Origin: Halomonas halodenitrificans DSM 735 | GTDB taxonomy: Bacteria; Pseudomonadota; Gammaproteobacteria; Pseudomonadales; Halomonadaceae | DNA: 64,000 bases | Reading direction: 5' to 3' | NCBI RefSeq assembly: GCF_000620045.1 | Contig: NZ_JHVH01000009.1 | Span: 62,001 to 126,000, forward strand | Shown here: piece after piece, positions 36,224 to 45,258 of the stretch | How positions within the stretch are numbered: position 1 is the first letter of the stretch | Layout: each line of letters opens with the position of its first letter | Made by a program: the position numbers and the translations under genes | Notes under the pieces: model-generated | Seen by the model: the letters and a program-made list of their open reading frames with translations, nothing else | Told to the model about the DNA's origin: nothing | Database searches by the model: none

Positions 36224-37090
36224 ATGACCGACCCTTCGTCTCCACTCTCCGCCCATGGCGATCGCCACTTCGACGACCTGGCCGACAAGTTCGCCGCCAG
36301 CCTCTACGGCGGCATACGCGGCGAGCTGCGCCTGGCGCTGCTCGACCGCCTGCTGCCCGAGATGCTCGACCTTCGCGGCCAGCCGCTGCTCGACGTGGGG
36401 GGCGGACTGGGTCAGCTGGCCGCCTGGTTCGCCGAGCGGGGCCATCCGGTCACCCTGGCCGAGCCCTCCGGCGAGATGCTCGAGCGGGCCCGCGAGGTGC
36501 TCCTGGAAATATCAGCAGGGCGAGAGGTGAGCCTCCTCTCGGCCCCGCTGCAGGCCCTTCCCGAACAGGCCCCTGGGCCCTGGTCGCTGATTGCCTGCCA
36601 TGCGGTGCTGGAGTGGCTGGGGGATCCGCGGGCGGCGCTGGCCATCCTGGCCGGCCTGCTGGCCCCGGGCGGGCAGCTCTCGTTGATGGTCTTCAACCGC
36701 GATGCTCTGCGCTTTTCCAACGTGGCCAAGGGCAACCTGCAGAAGGCCCTGGATGACCGCCTGGAGGGGAAGGGGCTGGGCAAGCGCCTGACGCCGATCT
36801 CGCCGCTGACCCACGCCCAGATCATGGCCTGGAGCGCCGAACTGGGCCTGGAAGTGCGCGGGGTGGCGGGAGTGCGCGTCTTCCACGATTATCTGCGCAG
36901 CCCGCCCCAGAGCGATGCCGAGCGCGAGCGGCTGTTCGAGCTCGAGTGGCAGTACTGTCGGGTCGACCCCCACTGGCGGCTGGGCCGCTATCTGCTCTAT
37001 ACCCTGGTGCGCCGCGACACCCCTATTTCATCCGTCTCTTCACCCGCCTCTTCTCCAACCTCTTTACAAAACCAGGAGCCCCTGCCATGA
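36224..37090 (+). CDS. cmoM: tRNA 5-carboxymethoxyuridine methyltransferase CmoM
   Basis: Predicted 288-residue class I SAM methyltransferase that methylates cmo5U34 to mcmo5U in certain tRNAs. It aligns by eye with E. coli CmoM (SmtA): FDDLADKFAASLYGGIRGE at the start, LLDVGGGLGQLA as the SAM motif, CHAVLEWLGDPRAAL, and VRVFHDYLR near the end. The partners cmoA and cmoB lie at 44.3-46.0 kb. Its stop overlaps the rsmC start (ATGA). Confidence 0.9.
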   Translation: MTDPSSPLSAHGDRHFDDLADKFAASLYGGIRGELRLALLDRLLPEMLDLRGQPLLDVGGGLGQLAAWFAERGHPVTLAEPSGEMLERAREVLLEISAGREVSLLSAPLQALPEQAPGPWSLIACHAVLEWLGDPRAALAILAGLLAPGGQLSLMVFNRDALRFSNVAKGNLQKALDDRLEGKGLGKRLTPISPLTHAQIMAWSAELGLEVRGVAGVRVFHDYLRSPPQSDAERERLFELEWQYCRVDPHWRLGRYLLYTLVRRDTPISSVSSPASSPTSLQNQEPLP

Positions 37091-38118
37091 ATGTCGAGAC
37101 ACCCCGTGCCGAGCATCCTGTCTGCCAGCTGCTGGAGCGCCAGGATGCCGACTATCGCGGCTGGTGGTGGATAGCGCCGCCCCGGGATGCCTGGCTGGAG
37201 GCGGGGCAGGGCGTGGCGGTCAGTGCCGATCTGACGGTGCGCGAGGCCTGGCGAGGCGCCGGCGGAAAGGCGCACTCGCCGTTTTTCCCCGAGCCTGCGG
37301 GCGCCGAGGCCACCCCGGCCGGGGCGGTACTGTTCTGGCCCAAGAGCCATGCCCTGGGCGAATGGTGGCTGCTGTGGCTATGCGCCACCCTGCCCGAGGG
37401 CACCCCCTTGCGGCTGGTGGGCGAGAACCAGGGGGGCATCAAGCGAGTGCTCAAGGTGCTGGCCGCCCTCGGCCTGGGCTGCCGCAAGCTCGACGGCGCC
37501 CGGCGCTGCTCGCTGTTCGAGACCCGCCTCGGCCGCGTGGGCATCGACTCGGCGGCGGCCTGGACCACCTTCGATGCCGGTCTGGCTGGCGAGCCCTTAA
37601 CCCTCGCCAGCCACCCAGGGGTGTTCGGCCACGGCAAGCTGGATGATGGCACCCGGCTGCTGCTGGAGGCCCTGCCCGGCACCCTGCCGTTCGAGGGCCG
37701 CGAGCTGCTGGATATGGGCTGCGGCGACGGTATTCTTGCCGCCCGGCTGGCGCGCCAGGGGGCCCGGGTCAGTGCGGTGGATGTCAACGCCTTCGCGGTG
37801 GAGGCAACCCGGCGTAGCCTGGCGGCCAACGGGCTGGCCGGCGAGGTGTTGGAAAGCGATGTCTACTCGGCGCTGGCGGGGCGTCGGTTCGACGCCATCA
37901 TCAGCAACCCGCCTTTCCATCAGGAGCGCGCCATCGATTACGGCCCCGCGGCCCGGCTGATCGGCGAGGCCCCGGATCATCTGCGGCCCGGTGGGGCGCT
38001 GATCATCGTAGCCAATGCCTTTTTGCCCTATCCGGATCGGCTCGAGCGCGCCTTCGGTCGCTTCGAGATTCTCGCCGACGACCGCCGCTACCGGGTCTAT
38101 CGCGCCATCAAGCGCTGA
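37087..38118 (+). CDS. rsmC: 16S rRNA m2G1207 methyltransferase RsmC
   Basis: Predicted 343-residue enzyme with the RsmC two-domain layout: a degenerate N-terminal methyltransferase domain and an active C-terminal domain. The SAM motif LLDMGCGDGILAARLA is near residue 210 and the catalytic NPPFHQ near residue 276. AGGAG precedes the ATG, which overlaps the cmoM stop by four bases. Confidence 0.92.
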   Translation: MNVETPRAEHPVCQLLERQDADYRGWWWIAPPRDAWLEAGQGVAVSADLTVREAWRGAGGKAHSPFFPEPAGAEATPAGAVLFWPKSHALGEWWLLWLCATLPEGTPLRLVGENQGGIKRVLKVLAALGLGCRKLDGARRCSLFETRLGRVGIDSAAAWTTFDAGLAGEPLTLASHPGVFGHGKLDDGTRLLLEALPGTLPFEGRELLDMGCGDGILAARLARQGARVSAVDVNAFAVEATRRSLAANGLAGEVLESDVYSALAGRRFDAIISNPPFHQERAIDYGPAARLIGEAPDHLRPGGALIIVANAFLPYPDRLERAFGRFEILADDRRYRVYRAIKR

Positions 38119-38373
38119 TCAGGCGACGTGATCGTGATGCTGCGTGATGTCGCCTCGGCCGGCGAGCAGCCCGGCGATGGAGATGTCCTCATCGAGGGCA
38201 TCCCAGTGAAGTCCCTTGCCTGAGTAGCTGATGCGACAGGCGTCGCGTTCGTCGGGAGTGGCGTGCAGCAGGCGTGGAAACCAGGCTAGTGGGATGCCCA
38301 GCGTTCTGCCATCGTTGAGCTCGACCCACATGGTGTAGTCGTCAAAGCTGACGGTCTTGGCGGAAATGCTCAT
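38119..38373 (-). CDS. DUF2442 protein, partner of DUF4160
   Basis: Predicted 84-residue small protein whose central part (VSFDDYTMWVELNDGRTLGIPLAWFPRL in pieces) fits DUF2442. It overlaps the DUF4160 gene upstream by 32 bases in another frame, so translation is coupled. This two-gene arrangement is common in bacteria and often listed as a candidate toxin-antitoxin pair, but which partner is active is not known. Start at ATG 38373; a longer frame exists but lies over the neighbour. Confidence 0.75.
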   Translation of the reverse strand: MSISAKTVSFDDYTMWVELNDGRTLGIPLAWFPRLLHATPDERDACRISYSGKGLHWDALDEDISIAGLLAGRGDITQHHDHVA

Positions 38374-38599
38374 TCCAGGCCTCCTCGATATCACGACGAT
38401 GCTCTTCCACCAGCTGCATAAGCTGTGAGAGCTGCTTCCGATTGTAGCCAGCGCTGCTGGCGATAGCGACCTGCGGTTCCAGCCAGATCTTGGCTTCTCC
38501 ATCTCCGCTTTCTGCATGAACATGGATAGGCTCGAGTGGGTTGCCTTCGTTGGAGTAGAAGAAGAACCTTATACCCTTGTAGCGGAAGATGACCGGCAT
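38342..38599 (-). CDS. DUF4160 protein
   Basis: Predicted 85-residue protein opening MPVIFRYKGIRFFFYSNEG with PIHVHAESGDGEAKIWLEP, the DUF4160 signature (H-x-H followed by a G-x-AK(I/V)WL pattern). It ends in a helix, EEHRRDIEEAWNEHF. Possible toxin-antitoxin partner of the overlapping DUF2442 gene; function untested. It follows greB by 10 bases and may share its transcript. Confidence 0.8.
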   Translation of the reverse strand: MPVIFRYKGIRFFFYSNEGNPLEPIHVHAESGDGEAKIWLEPQVAIASSAGYNRKQLSQLMQLVEEHRRDIEEAWNEHFRQDRQL

Positions 38600-38609
38600 G
38601 GTGGCACTC

Positions 38610-39149
38610 CTATGCCTGTGGGTCGCGGTAGTCGATCTCGGTAATGATATAGGTGGTCTCGCCGCCGGGGGCGGCCACGGTGACTTCCTCGTCCAGGGGC
38701 TTGCCGAGCAGCGCCCTGGCCAGCGGTGAGTCGACGCTGATCCAGTGCCGGTCCGGAGCGATCTCGTCGTGGCCGACGATGCGGATGCGCATCTCCTCGC
38801 CTTGTTCGTCCTCCAGGGTCACGAAGGCGCCGAAGTAGACCTTGCCGGTATCCGCCGGCAGGCGGTCCACCACCGTCAGCTCGTCGAGCCGCTTGGTCAG
38901 GTAGCGGATGCGCGCGATGACGCGGTTGAGCTCCTTCTTGTTATAGGTGTAATCGGCGTTCTCCGAGCGGTCGCCCAGGGCCGCCGCCTCGCCTACCTTG
39001 GTGGAGAGGGCGGGGCGCTTGACCCGTGCGAGATGGTCGAGGATGCCGCGCAGCCGCTCGGCGCCCTCGGCGGTGATCAGGTGGCTCTTGGGCTCCTGGC
39101 GCGGGTCCTTGGCCGGATCGCGCCAGCGGGTCATGTTACGGCCTTTCAT
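38610..39149 (-). CDS. greB: Transcription elongation factor GreB
   Basis: Predicted 179-residue factor that rescues backtracked RNA polymerase by stimulating transcript cleavage. The N-terminal coiled coil carries GDRSENADYTYNKKELNR with the two acidic tip residues, and the C-terminal FKBP-like domain has ISVDSPLARALLGK. The N-terminus is about 20 residues longer than E. coli GreB. Start ATG 39149 has GAGGTG before it; ATG 39134 is possible. Confidence 0.93.
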   Translation of the reverse strand: MKGRNMTRWRDPAKDPRQEPKSHLITAEGAERLRGILDHLARVKRPALSTKVGEAAALGDRSENADYTYNKKELNRVIARIRYLTKRLDELTVVDRLPADTGKVYFGAFVTLEDEQGEEMRIRIVGHDEIAPDRHWISVDSPLARALLGKPLDEEVTVAAPGGETTYIITEIDYRDPQA

Positions 39150-39303
39150 CTTGGCACCTCGTGCTGCTGGGCTTTTACGGTATCTGGCGGGAACATACGC
39201 CAAGCGAGCGGTGTTGGCCAAAACGGATGCGACTGGCGGATCATTCAAACGTTCGTTACATTCGGGGTGGGATCACAATACCAACACCCGAAGGAGAGCC
39301 GAG

Positions 39304-39951
39304 ATGATACGACGTCGACTGCTGACAAGCGCCATGGGGCTGGGCATCAGCCTGGGCCTGAGCGTGCTTCCCCTGGCCGCGGCACAGGCCTGGGAAGCGA
39401 GCGTGGAGGGCATGAAGAACCACTGGGAGCGGGTGGTGACCGAGCAGCCGGAAGGCGAGCGCGGCGCTGGGCTCAAGGCCCTGGCCGGCCAGGCCGAGCG
39501 GCTGGTGGAGGCGCATCCCGATGCGGCGGTGCCGCTGGTATGGCAGGGCATCATCGAGGCCTCCTGGGCGCGCGAGCGCGGTAGCCTCGGCGCGCTCTCC
39601 AGTGCCAAGAGTGCGCGCACCGCCCTGGAGCGGGCGGTGGAGATTGACCCCCGGGGGCACAACGGTTCTGCCTACGTGACCCTGGGCGCTCTCTACGACC
39701 GCGTGCCCGGCGGCCTGATAGGCTTCGGCGACAGCGAGACCGCCGAGCGCATGTTCCAGCAGGCGCTGTCGATTCGTCCCGACGGCATCGACGTCAACTT
39801 CTACTATGCTGCCTTCCTGAAGGAGGAAGATCGCCTGGATGAGGCCCGCGAGCACGCCCGGCGCGCCGTGGACGGACAGGTTCGGCCGGAACGCAAGGCA
39901 TCCGACGAAGCGCTGCGTGGCGAGGCCCGCGAGCTGCTGGTCAGCCTCTAG
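39304..39951 (+). CDS. Exported TPR-like protein
   Basis: Predicted 215-residue periplasmic protein of unknown role. The signal peptide (1-28, ending AAAQA) precedes helical repeats: a segment RTALERAVEIDPRGHNGSAY and another, MFQQALSIRPDGIDVNFYYA (in parts), that have the TPR A/B helix spacing with the conserved Pro. Such proteins usually mediate binding. AAGGAGAG precedes the ATG. Divergent from greB. Confidence 0.75.
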   Translation: MIRRRLLTSAMGLGISLGLSVLPLAAAQAWEASVEGMKNHWERVVTEQPEGERGAGLKALAGQAERLVEAHPDAAVPLVWQGIIEASWARERGSLGALSSAKSARTALERAVEIDPRGHNGSAYVTLGALYDRVPGGLIGFGDSETAERMFQQALSIRPDGIDVNFYYAAFLKEEDRLDEAREHARRAVDGQVRPERKASDEALRGEARELLVSL

Positions 39952-40058
39952 GCTGGGGCTCTCAAACCCTGCGTGCTCGCCCAGGGGTGTGGCGTTCGAG
40001 GTTGGCATCGCCGGTGGTGATCACGATAATGGAGCCTTTCCTGTGACCGGAGAGTGCC

Positions 40059-40697
40059 ATGCGTGACCCATGCGAGACCCCGGACCCGACTGCGGCACCC
40101 TTCACCCGTGATGACGTGGAGCTGCAGGAGCGTCGCTGTCTCTATCAGGGGTTCTTCCGCCTGGAGGCCCTGCATCTGCGTCACCGCCTGTTCGAGGGGG
40201 GCTGGAGCCAGCCCATGGTGCGCGAGGTTCACCAACGCCATGATGCGGTAGGGGTGTTGCTGTATGACCCCGAGCGCGATGCCGTGGTGCTGGTGGAGCA
40301 GTTCCGCGCCGGCGCCCTGGGCGACCCCGAATCCCCCTGGAAATTGGAGGTGGTGGCCGGCCTGGTGGAGTCCGGCGAGAGCGTTGCCGAGGTGGCGCGT
40401 CGTGAAAGCCAGGAAGAGGCGGGCTGCGAGGTGGGCGAGCTGCTCGAGCTGCACACCTATTACCCCAGCCCGGGCGCCTGCAACGAGCGGGTGACGCTGC
40501 TCTGCGGCCTGGTCGACAGCCGTGACATCGGCGGGGTGCATGGCCTGGACGAGGAACACGAGGACATTCGCGTGCATGTGATGTCGTTTGCGCGGGCCTG
40601 GGAACTCCTGCAGGCTGGTCGACTCGATAATGCCATGTGCCTGATTGCCTTCCACTGGCTGGCGGGCGAGCGGGCCTCATTGCGGGCAAGGAGATAG
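40059..40697 (+). CDS. nudF: ADP-ribose pyrophosphatase NudF
   Basis: Predicted 212-residue Nudix hydrolase that splits ADP-ribose to AMP and ribose 5-phosphate. The Nudix box G-x5-E-x7-RE-x2-EEAG reads from GLVESGE to EEAG, with the ADP-ribose-type YPSPGACNE segment about 15 residues later. GGAGAG precedes the ATG. It starts the nudF-DUF1249-cpdA set seen in E. coli and Pseudomonas. Confidence 0.92.
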   Translation: MRDPCETPDPTAAPFTRDDVELQERRCLYQGFFRLEALHLRHRLFEGGWSQPMVREVHQRHDAVGVLLYDPERDAVVLVEQFRAGALGDPESPWKLEVVAGLVESGESVAEVARRESQEEAGCEVGELLELHTYYPSPGACNERVTLLCGLVDSRDIGGVHGLDEEHEDIRVHVMSFARAWELLQAGRLDNAMCLIAFHWLAGERASLRARR

Positions 40698-40698
40698 C

Positions 40699-41148
40699 GT
40701 GTCGACGAGAAACGCCTATGTGACCGACCTGAAGAGCCTGCAGGGCGAATGCAGCGCCAATTATCTGCGACTCGTCCGCCTGATGAGCGAGCTGGAGCCG
40801 GGGGAGACCCGTGAGGTGGAGCTGATCAGCAATGGACGCCGCGTGGGTGAGCTGTGTCTCAAGCTGCAGGAGCGCGCGCCCTATACCAGTATCATCCGGG
40901 TCTCGCAGCGTGGCATTCTCGATGAGTACCTCGAGACTCCCCGCATGCGCGTGCACCTCTATCACGATGTCCGCATGGCCGAGGTCACCGATTTCCAGCG
41001 CCAGCGCCACTTTCACGGCCGCTATCGTTATCCCAACGCCCAGATGCACCAGCCTGACGAGAAGCTGCAGCTCAACCGTTTCCTCGGCGAGTGGCTGGAG
41101 CACGGCCTGGCCCACGGCCACTCCCTCGACCTGCCCGAGCTGCGTTAA
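40699..41148 (+). CDS. DUF1249 family protein (YqiB-like)
   Basis: Predicted 149-residue protein with the family pattern NYLRLVRLM near the start, then VTDFQRQRHFHGRYRYPN and a closing E-x-LN-x-FL-x-EWL. Function is unknown. GTG 40699, one base after the nudF stop, has AAGGAG upstream; an upstream ATG in the same frame lies well inside nudF. Its place between nudF and cpdA is conserved. Confidence 0.88.
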   Translation: MSTRNAYVTDLKSLQGECSANYLRLVRLMSELEPGETREVELISNGRRVGELCLKLQERAPYTSIIRVSQRGILDEYLETPRMRVHLYHDVRMAEVTDFQRQRHFHGRYRYPNAQMHQPDEKLQLNRFLGEWLEHGLAHGHSLDLPELR

Positions 41149-41171
41149 GCGGCTTATCCCCGGAGCCCGCC

Positions 41172-41918
41172 ATGCCCCGCCTGGTTCAGATCAGCGACTG
41201 CCATCTGTATGCCGACCCTGACGCCCGCGGCAGGCGCGGGGTGCCACTACGCCAGTTCGAGGCGGTGGTGGAAGCCGTCAACCGGGAGTGCCCGGACCTG
41301 GTGCTGGTTACCGGGGATATCAGCAACGATGACAGCGCCGCCTCCTATGCCCTGGCCGGGCGCACCCTGGATACCCTCGATGCCCCCTGGGAGTGGCTGC
41401 CCGGCAACCACGATGTACTCGAGCCCATGGCCGCCGTTCGCCCCCTGGCCACCGAGCTGACCCTGGGCGCCTGGCGCCTCCTGCTGCTCGACACTCATGT
41501 GCCCGGCAAGCCCCATGGGGAACTCGGTGATGAGGCCCTGGAGGCGCTGGCCGGGCGCCTCGCCGCCGATGCGTCGCGGCCGGTGTTGATCGCCATGCAC
41601 CATCCACCCCTGGCGGTAGGGTCCACCTGGCTGGATGCCATCGGCCTGCGGCGTGCCGAGGCGTTCTGGCGGACTCTGGCGCCGTATTCCCGGGCTCGGG
41701 CGATACTCTGCGGCCATATCCACCAGGCCTTCGTCGGGCGCCAGGCGCTGGAGGAGGGTGAGGTCAGGGTCTACGGCTGCCCCTCCACCGTCGACCCCTT
41801 CTTGCCGGGCAGTGAAGACTTTGCCGTCGACCCGGTGGCTCGACCCGGGTATCGCGTCGTCGATCTGGATGGCGACGCCTTGACGACGCGGGTAGAGCGG
41901 GTCGATTTCTCTGCTTAA
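41172..41918 (+). CDS. cpdA: 3',5'-cyclic-AMP phosphodiesterase CpdA
   Basis: Predicted 248-residue metallophosphoesterase that hydrolyses cAMP to AMP. The two-metal motifs are in order: ISDCHLY, VTGDIS, GNHD, AMHHPP and GHIHQ. ATG 41172 lies 23 bases after the DUF1249 stop and matches the family start. The neighbours to the left are the usual ones, but yqiA and parE, normally next on the right, are displaced by about 6 kb. Confidence 0.92.
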   Translation: MPRLVQISDCHLYADPDARGRRGVPLRQFEAVVEAVNRECPDLVLVTGDISNDDSAASYALAGRTLDTLDAPWEWLPGNHDVLEPMAAVRPLATELTLGAWRLLLLDTHVPGKPHGELGDEALEALAGRLAADASRPVLIAMHHPPLAVGSTWLDAIGLRRAEAFWRTLAPYSRARAILCGHIHQAFVGRQALEEGEVRVYGCPSTVDPFLPGSEDFAVDPVARPGYRVVDLDGDALTTRVERVDFSA

Positions 41919-42026
41919 GTTATCAACATGCGGCCGAGAGGAGCATTACTCGCGGCTGGGGGCCTGGGTTCGGGTGATCCTGGACGGTAAGGAAAGTCGA
42001 CAAGTTGCAAGGAGCCTCTGCGCCTC

Positions 42027-43157
42027 ATGAAATCCCCCATTGTGCCCGTTCGGCACGTTCTGGACTTTATCAAGCGGCTGGTGCGTACCGTCGCCAGTCC
42101 CATGAAGCGTGACCATGGGCGTGGTGGCGTGATGGTCCAGCCGTATCGAGGATACGGCTCCCGCAAGCAGGTCTTTCTGATGGGCCGCGTGTTCCGTCAG
42201 GCACGCCTCGGCCGGATGATCCCCCGCCACGGCATGCTGCGCGACACCGCCGATGTCGTGCGGCGAATCGCTCGCCGCGGCTACACCGATGCTCAAGTGG
42301 AGATACGCCTCGGCGACAATACCGTCACTGTCACCACGGACAGGGATGGCTATTTCGATGCCCAGCTGCCCATCATCCATCCGCTGCCCGGAGAGAGAGC
42401 CTGGCACCGAGCGGGCCTTGTGGTCACGGCAGGCGGCGAGCCCCCCGTCCAGGCTGGCGTCGATGTCTTCGTGGCCTTGCCCGAGACGGACCTGATGGTG
42501 ATCAGTGATATCGATGACACGGTCATGTTCACCGGGGTCGCCGACAAGCTGCGCATGCTGTATCGACTGTTCGTCGAAAAGCCTCATCGGCGCACCGCCT
42601 TTCCCGGCGCCGCCTCGCTTTATCAGGCGCTGCATCGTGGTGCGGATGGCCAAGCCCAGCGCCCCATCATCTATGTATCACGCGGCCCCTGGGCGATATA
42701 CGAGGTCCTGGAGACCTTCTTCCAGCTCAACCATATTCCCGTGGGACCGATCCTGTTCATGCGCGAGTGGGGCATTTCCCTGCGTCGTCCCTGGCCGCGT
42801 CGCGCCGAGGATCACAAGCGTGAGCTGATTACTCGCATGCTGGCACTGTTCGAGGAGATGCCCTGTATCCTGATCGGCGATAGTGGTCAGCACGACCCCG
42901 AGATCTATACCCAGATCGTCGAAGCCCATCCCGACCGTATCGAGGCAATATATATTCGCCGCGTGGATGACAAGCCGGGCCGCGAACGTGCCATTCAGCG
43001 GCTTCGCGACCAGCTCCGTCATACACGCTGTGAGCTGGTGCTGGCCCCCGACAGCACCCTGATGGCGGAGCATGCGCATGCCAATGGCTATATCTCTTGC
43101 TACGGCGTGGAGGCCGTGCGTCGGGATATCGCCGACAGCGAAGGCGATCCGGCGTGA
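42027..43157 (+). CDS. App1-like (DUF2183) phosphatase
   Basis: Predicted 376-residue protein with the App1/DUF2183 core: MVISDIDDTVMFTG (motif DxDxT/V, about residue 160), YVSRGPWAIYEVLETFF, and LIGDSGQHDPEIY. In yeast, App1 is a Mg-dependent phosphatidate phosphatase; the bacterial substrate is not established. A beta-rich domain precedes it (about 80-150). No signal peptide is obvious. It is the first gene of the 6-kb block placed between cpdA and yqiA. Confidence 0.82.
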   Translation: MKSPIVPVRHVLDFIKRLVRTVASPMKRDHGRGGVMVQPYRGYGSRKQVFLMGRVFRQARLGRMIPRHGMLRDTADVVRRIARRGYTDAQVEIRLGDNTVTVTTDRDGYFDAQLPIIHPLPGERAWHRAGLVVTAGGEPPVQAGVDVFVALPETDLMVISDIDDTVMFTGVADKLRMLYRLFVEKPHRRTAFPGAASLYQALHRGADGQAQRPIIYVSRGPWAIYEVLETFFQLNHIPVGPILFMREWGISLRRPWPRRAEDHKRELITRMLALFEEMPCILIGDSGQHDPEIYTQIVEAHPDRIEAIYIRRVDDKPGRERAIQRLRDQLRHTRCELVLAPDSTLMAEHAHANGYISCYGVEAVRRDIADSEGDPA

Positions 43158-43229
43158 CCGGCCTCCTGATGAAGCGCCCCTCCTGATACCCTGAATGTCT
43201 CTATCGCCAGTTTGCCTCGGGTGCCCGTG

Positions 43230-43904
43230 ATGATTGTCTTGGTGATCGTTCTGCTGTTGGCTATCTTCCTGCTGCCCAATGTCTGGGCCCAGTGGGTGCT
43301 CAAGCGCCATGCGCGCGGTCGAGATGATTACCCCGGCAGCGGAGCAGAGCTGGCCGAACACCTGCTGCGCCGTCTCGGCATCGAAGGCGTACGGGTGGAG
43401 GCGACCGAGCGGGGAGATCACTACGACCCCGAGGCGCGCTGCGTGCGGCTCTCCCCGGAGGTGTACCAGGGGCGCTCGCTGACGGCGGTGACGGTGGCGG
43501 CCCATGAGGTGGGCCATGCCATTCAGCATCATCGGGGATATGCGCCGCTGCTGGCGCGTTCGCGGCTGGTGGCGGTGGCCCAGAAGGCCGAAAAGCTGGG
43601 AGCCCTGCTGATGATGGCCGCTCCCTTCCTGTTCGTGCTGACCCGGCTGCCCGGCGGGCTTGTCATCGTGGTGGCCGCGGCGGTGATCAGCTTCGGCACC
43701 GCCGCACTGGTGCATCTGGTGACCCTGCCGGTGGAATTCGATGCCAGCTTTCAGCGTGCCCTGCCGCTGCTCAAGGAATACATCCCGCCCGGGGACATGG
43801 CCGGGGCCCGCCATGTGCTGACCGCCTGCGCCTTCACCTATGTGGCGGCGTCGCTGTCGAGCATTCTCAATCTGGGGCGCTGGCTGGTCATCCTCAGACG
43901 TTAA
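43230..43904 (+). CDS. Membrane zinc metallopeptidase (YugP-like)
   Basis: Predicted 224-residue membrane protein of the Zn_peptidase_2 family. An N-terminal membrane helix is followed by the zinc-binding VAAHEVGHAIQHH motif near residue 90, then two hydrophobic helices and a conserved LPVEFDASFQRAL segment. Substrate unknown. Upstream in-frame GTG/TTG codons exist; ATG 43230 puts the helix at the very start. No good ribosome site is visible for any choice. Confidence 0.85.
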   Translation: MIVLVIVLLLAIFLLPNVWAQWVLKRHARGRDDYPGSGAELAEHLLRRLGIEGVRVEATERGDHYDPEARCVRLSPEVYQGRSLTAVTVAAHEVGHAIQHHRGYAPLLARSRLVAVAQKAEKLGALLMMAAPFLFVLTRLPGGLVIVVAAAVISFGTAALVHLVTLPVEFDASFQRALPLLKEYIPPGDMAGARHVLTACAFTYVAASLSSILNLGRWLVILRR

Positions 43905-43919
43905 AGGCTGGCCCCGCCA

Positions 43920-44168
43920 TCACTTTCTGATCATGCGGTAGGCGCCGAGCAGGACGATGGCACCGAGGATGGCGGTGATAAAGCTGCCCAGGCTGAAGTC
44001 ACCCATGGAGCCCATGCCGACCATCGAACCCAGCCAGCCGCCTACAAAGGCACCGCCGATACCGATCAGGATGGTGACGATGATGCCACCGGGATCCCTG
44101 CCGGGCATGATCCACTTGGCCAGTACACCGGCGATCAGGCCGAACAGAATCCATGCGAGTATGCCCAT
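43920..44168 (-). CDS. GlsB/YeaQ/YmgE family small membrane protein
   Basis: Predicted 82-residue inner-membrane protein with three hydrophobic stretches. The GRDPGGIIVTILIGIGGAFVG core is diagnostic (residues about 23-45). Often called stress-response or transglycosylase-associated, but its function is not settled. AAGGAGAG precedes the ATG. It stands alone between convergent and tandem neighbours. Confidence 0.9.
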   Translation of the reverse strand: MGILAWILFGLIAGVLAKWIMPGRDPGGIIVTILIGIGGAFVGGWLGSMVGMGSMGDFSLGSFITAILGAIVLLGAYRMIRK

Positions 44169-44262
44169 GTTGCTCTCCTTGCTTGCGGGTAGTGGAGCTT
44201 GCAGTCTGGCATACCTTGTTATCTGATCCCAAGGTCTTCGGGTAGCTTGCTCCCTCCCGGTA

Positions 44263-45255
44263 TTATGTTCCCCGGTTGGCGATGATCACCGCGCGACGCG
44301 GGGCGGGGTAGCCCTCGCGGGTCCGGGTGGGGTCCTCGGGGTCTAGAAAGTCGGCCAGGGATTGAAAGGTCATCCAGTCGGTGGCGCGCTGCTCGTCGGT
44401 GATGGTAACGGCCTCGTCCACCACGCGCACGTTCTCGAAGCCCCAGCGCTCGAGCCAGTGACAGAGGGCGGTGGAGGAGGGCAGGAAGTAGACATTGGGC
44501 ATGGCGGCGTAGCGCTCGCCGGGGAGCAGCACCGTGGTCGCGTCACCCTCGACGACCAGCGTCTCCAGCACCAGCTCGCCACCGGGCCGGAGCGTCTCCT
44601 TGAGCTGCTGCAGGTGTTCCAGCGGGGAAGGGCGGTGATAGAGCACGCCCATGGAGAACACCGTATCGAAGAAGCCGAGACCCGCGGGGACCTCCTCGAT
44701 GCCGACCGGCAGGAAGTGGGTGCGATGTTCATCGGCGTCGCCGACGAAGTGGCGGACTGCCTGGAACTGCCAGAAGAAGCGCGGTGAGGGGTCGATCACC
44801 AGCACGAAGTCGGCCCCCGCGCCGGCCATTCGCCAGCCGTGGTAGCCGCTGCCGCCGCCCACATCAAGGATGCGTCGGCCGGAAAGCGGCGCCAGATGAG
44901 GGGCGACGCGCTGCCATTTCCAGTCGGAGCGCCACTCGGTATCGATATGGATGCCGCCCAACGAGAAGGGGCCCTTGCGCCAGGGTGCGAGCTGTTTCAG
45001 CAGGTTCTCGCACTGGCGGCGACGACTCGCGTCGAGCGCGAGGTCGACGCTGACAGTATCGGCATTCAGCTGCACCCGGCGCTCGTCGGGCAGTGCCGGC
45101 AGCTTGGCCACCGCCTTCTCCCAGGCGGGGAGGTCGCCGAAGCGCTTGCGGTCGAGCCCGGCGGCGAGCTGTTCGGGCAGTTGGGCCAGCCAGGTGTCGA
45201 GGCCCTGGTCGATGAAGGCTCGATAGAGGTCGCGGTGCTCGGCGGCGATCGGCAT
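44263..45255 (-). CDS. cmoB: tRNA U34 carboxymethyltransferase CmoB
   Basis: Predicted 330-residue SAM-fold enzyme that transfers a carboxymethyl group from carboxy-SAM to ho5U34 of tRNA. The SAM-fold motif ILDVGGGSGYHGWRMAGAG is near residue 130, and FDTVFSMGVLYHRPSPLEHL is a family marker. Length matches E. coli CmoB (323). It starts three bases after the cmoA stop; the two form an operon. Confidence 0.94.
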   Translation of the reverse strand: MPIAAEHRDLYRAFIDQGLDTWLAQLPEQLAAGLDRKRFGDLPAWEKAVAKLPALPDERRVQLNADTVSVDLALDASRRRQCENLLKQLAPWRKGPFSLGGIHIDTEWRSDWKWQRVAPHLAPLSGRRILDVGGGSGYHGWRMAGAGADFVLVIDPSPRFFWQFQAVRHFVGDADEHRTHFLPVGIEEVPAGLGFFDTVFSMGVLYHRPSPLEHLQQLKETLRPGGELVLETLVVEGDATTVLLPGERYAAMPNVYFLPSSTALCHWLERWGFENVRVVDEAVTITDEQRATDWMTFQSLADFLDPEDPTRTREGYPAPRRAVIIANRGT

Positions 45256-45258
45256 GGT

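Noticed and set aside
36012-36227. Plus-strand ORF beginning MAPPSGFEPETFPL
   Set aside because: This is the well-known false translation of a tRNA gene on the other strand.
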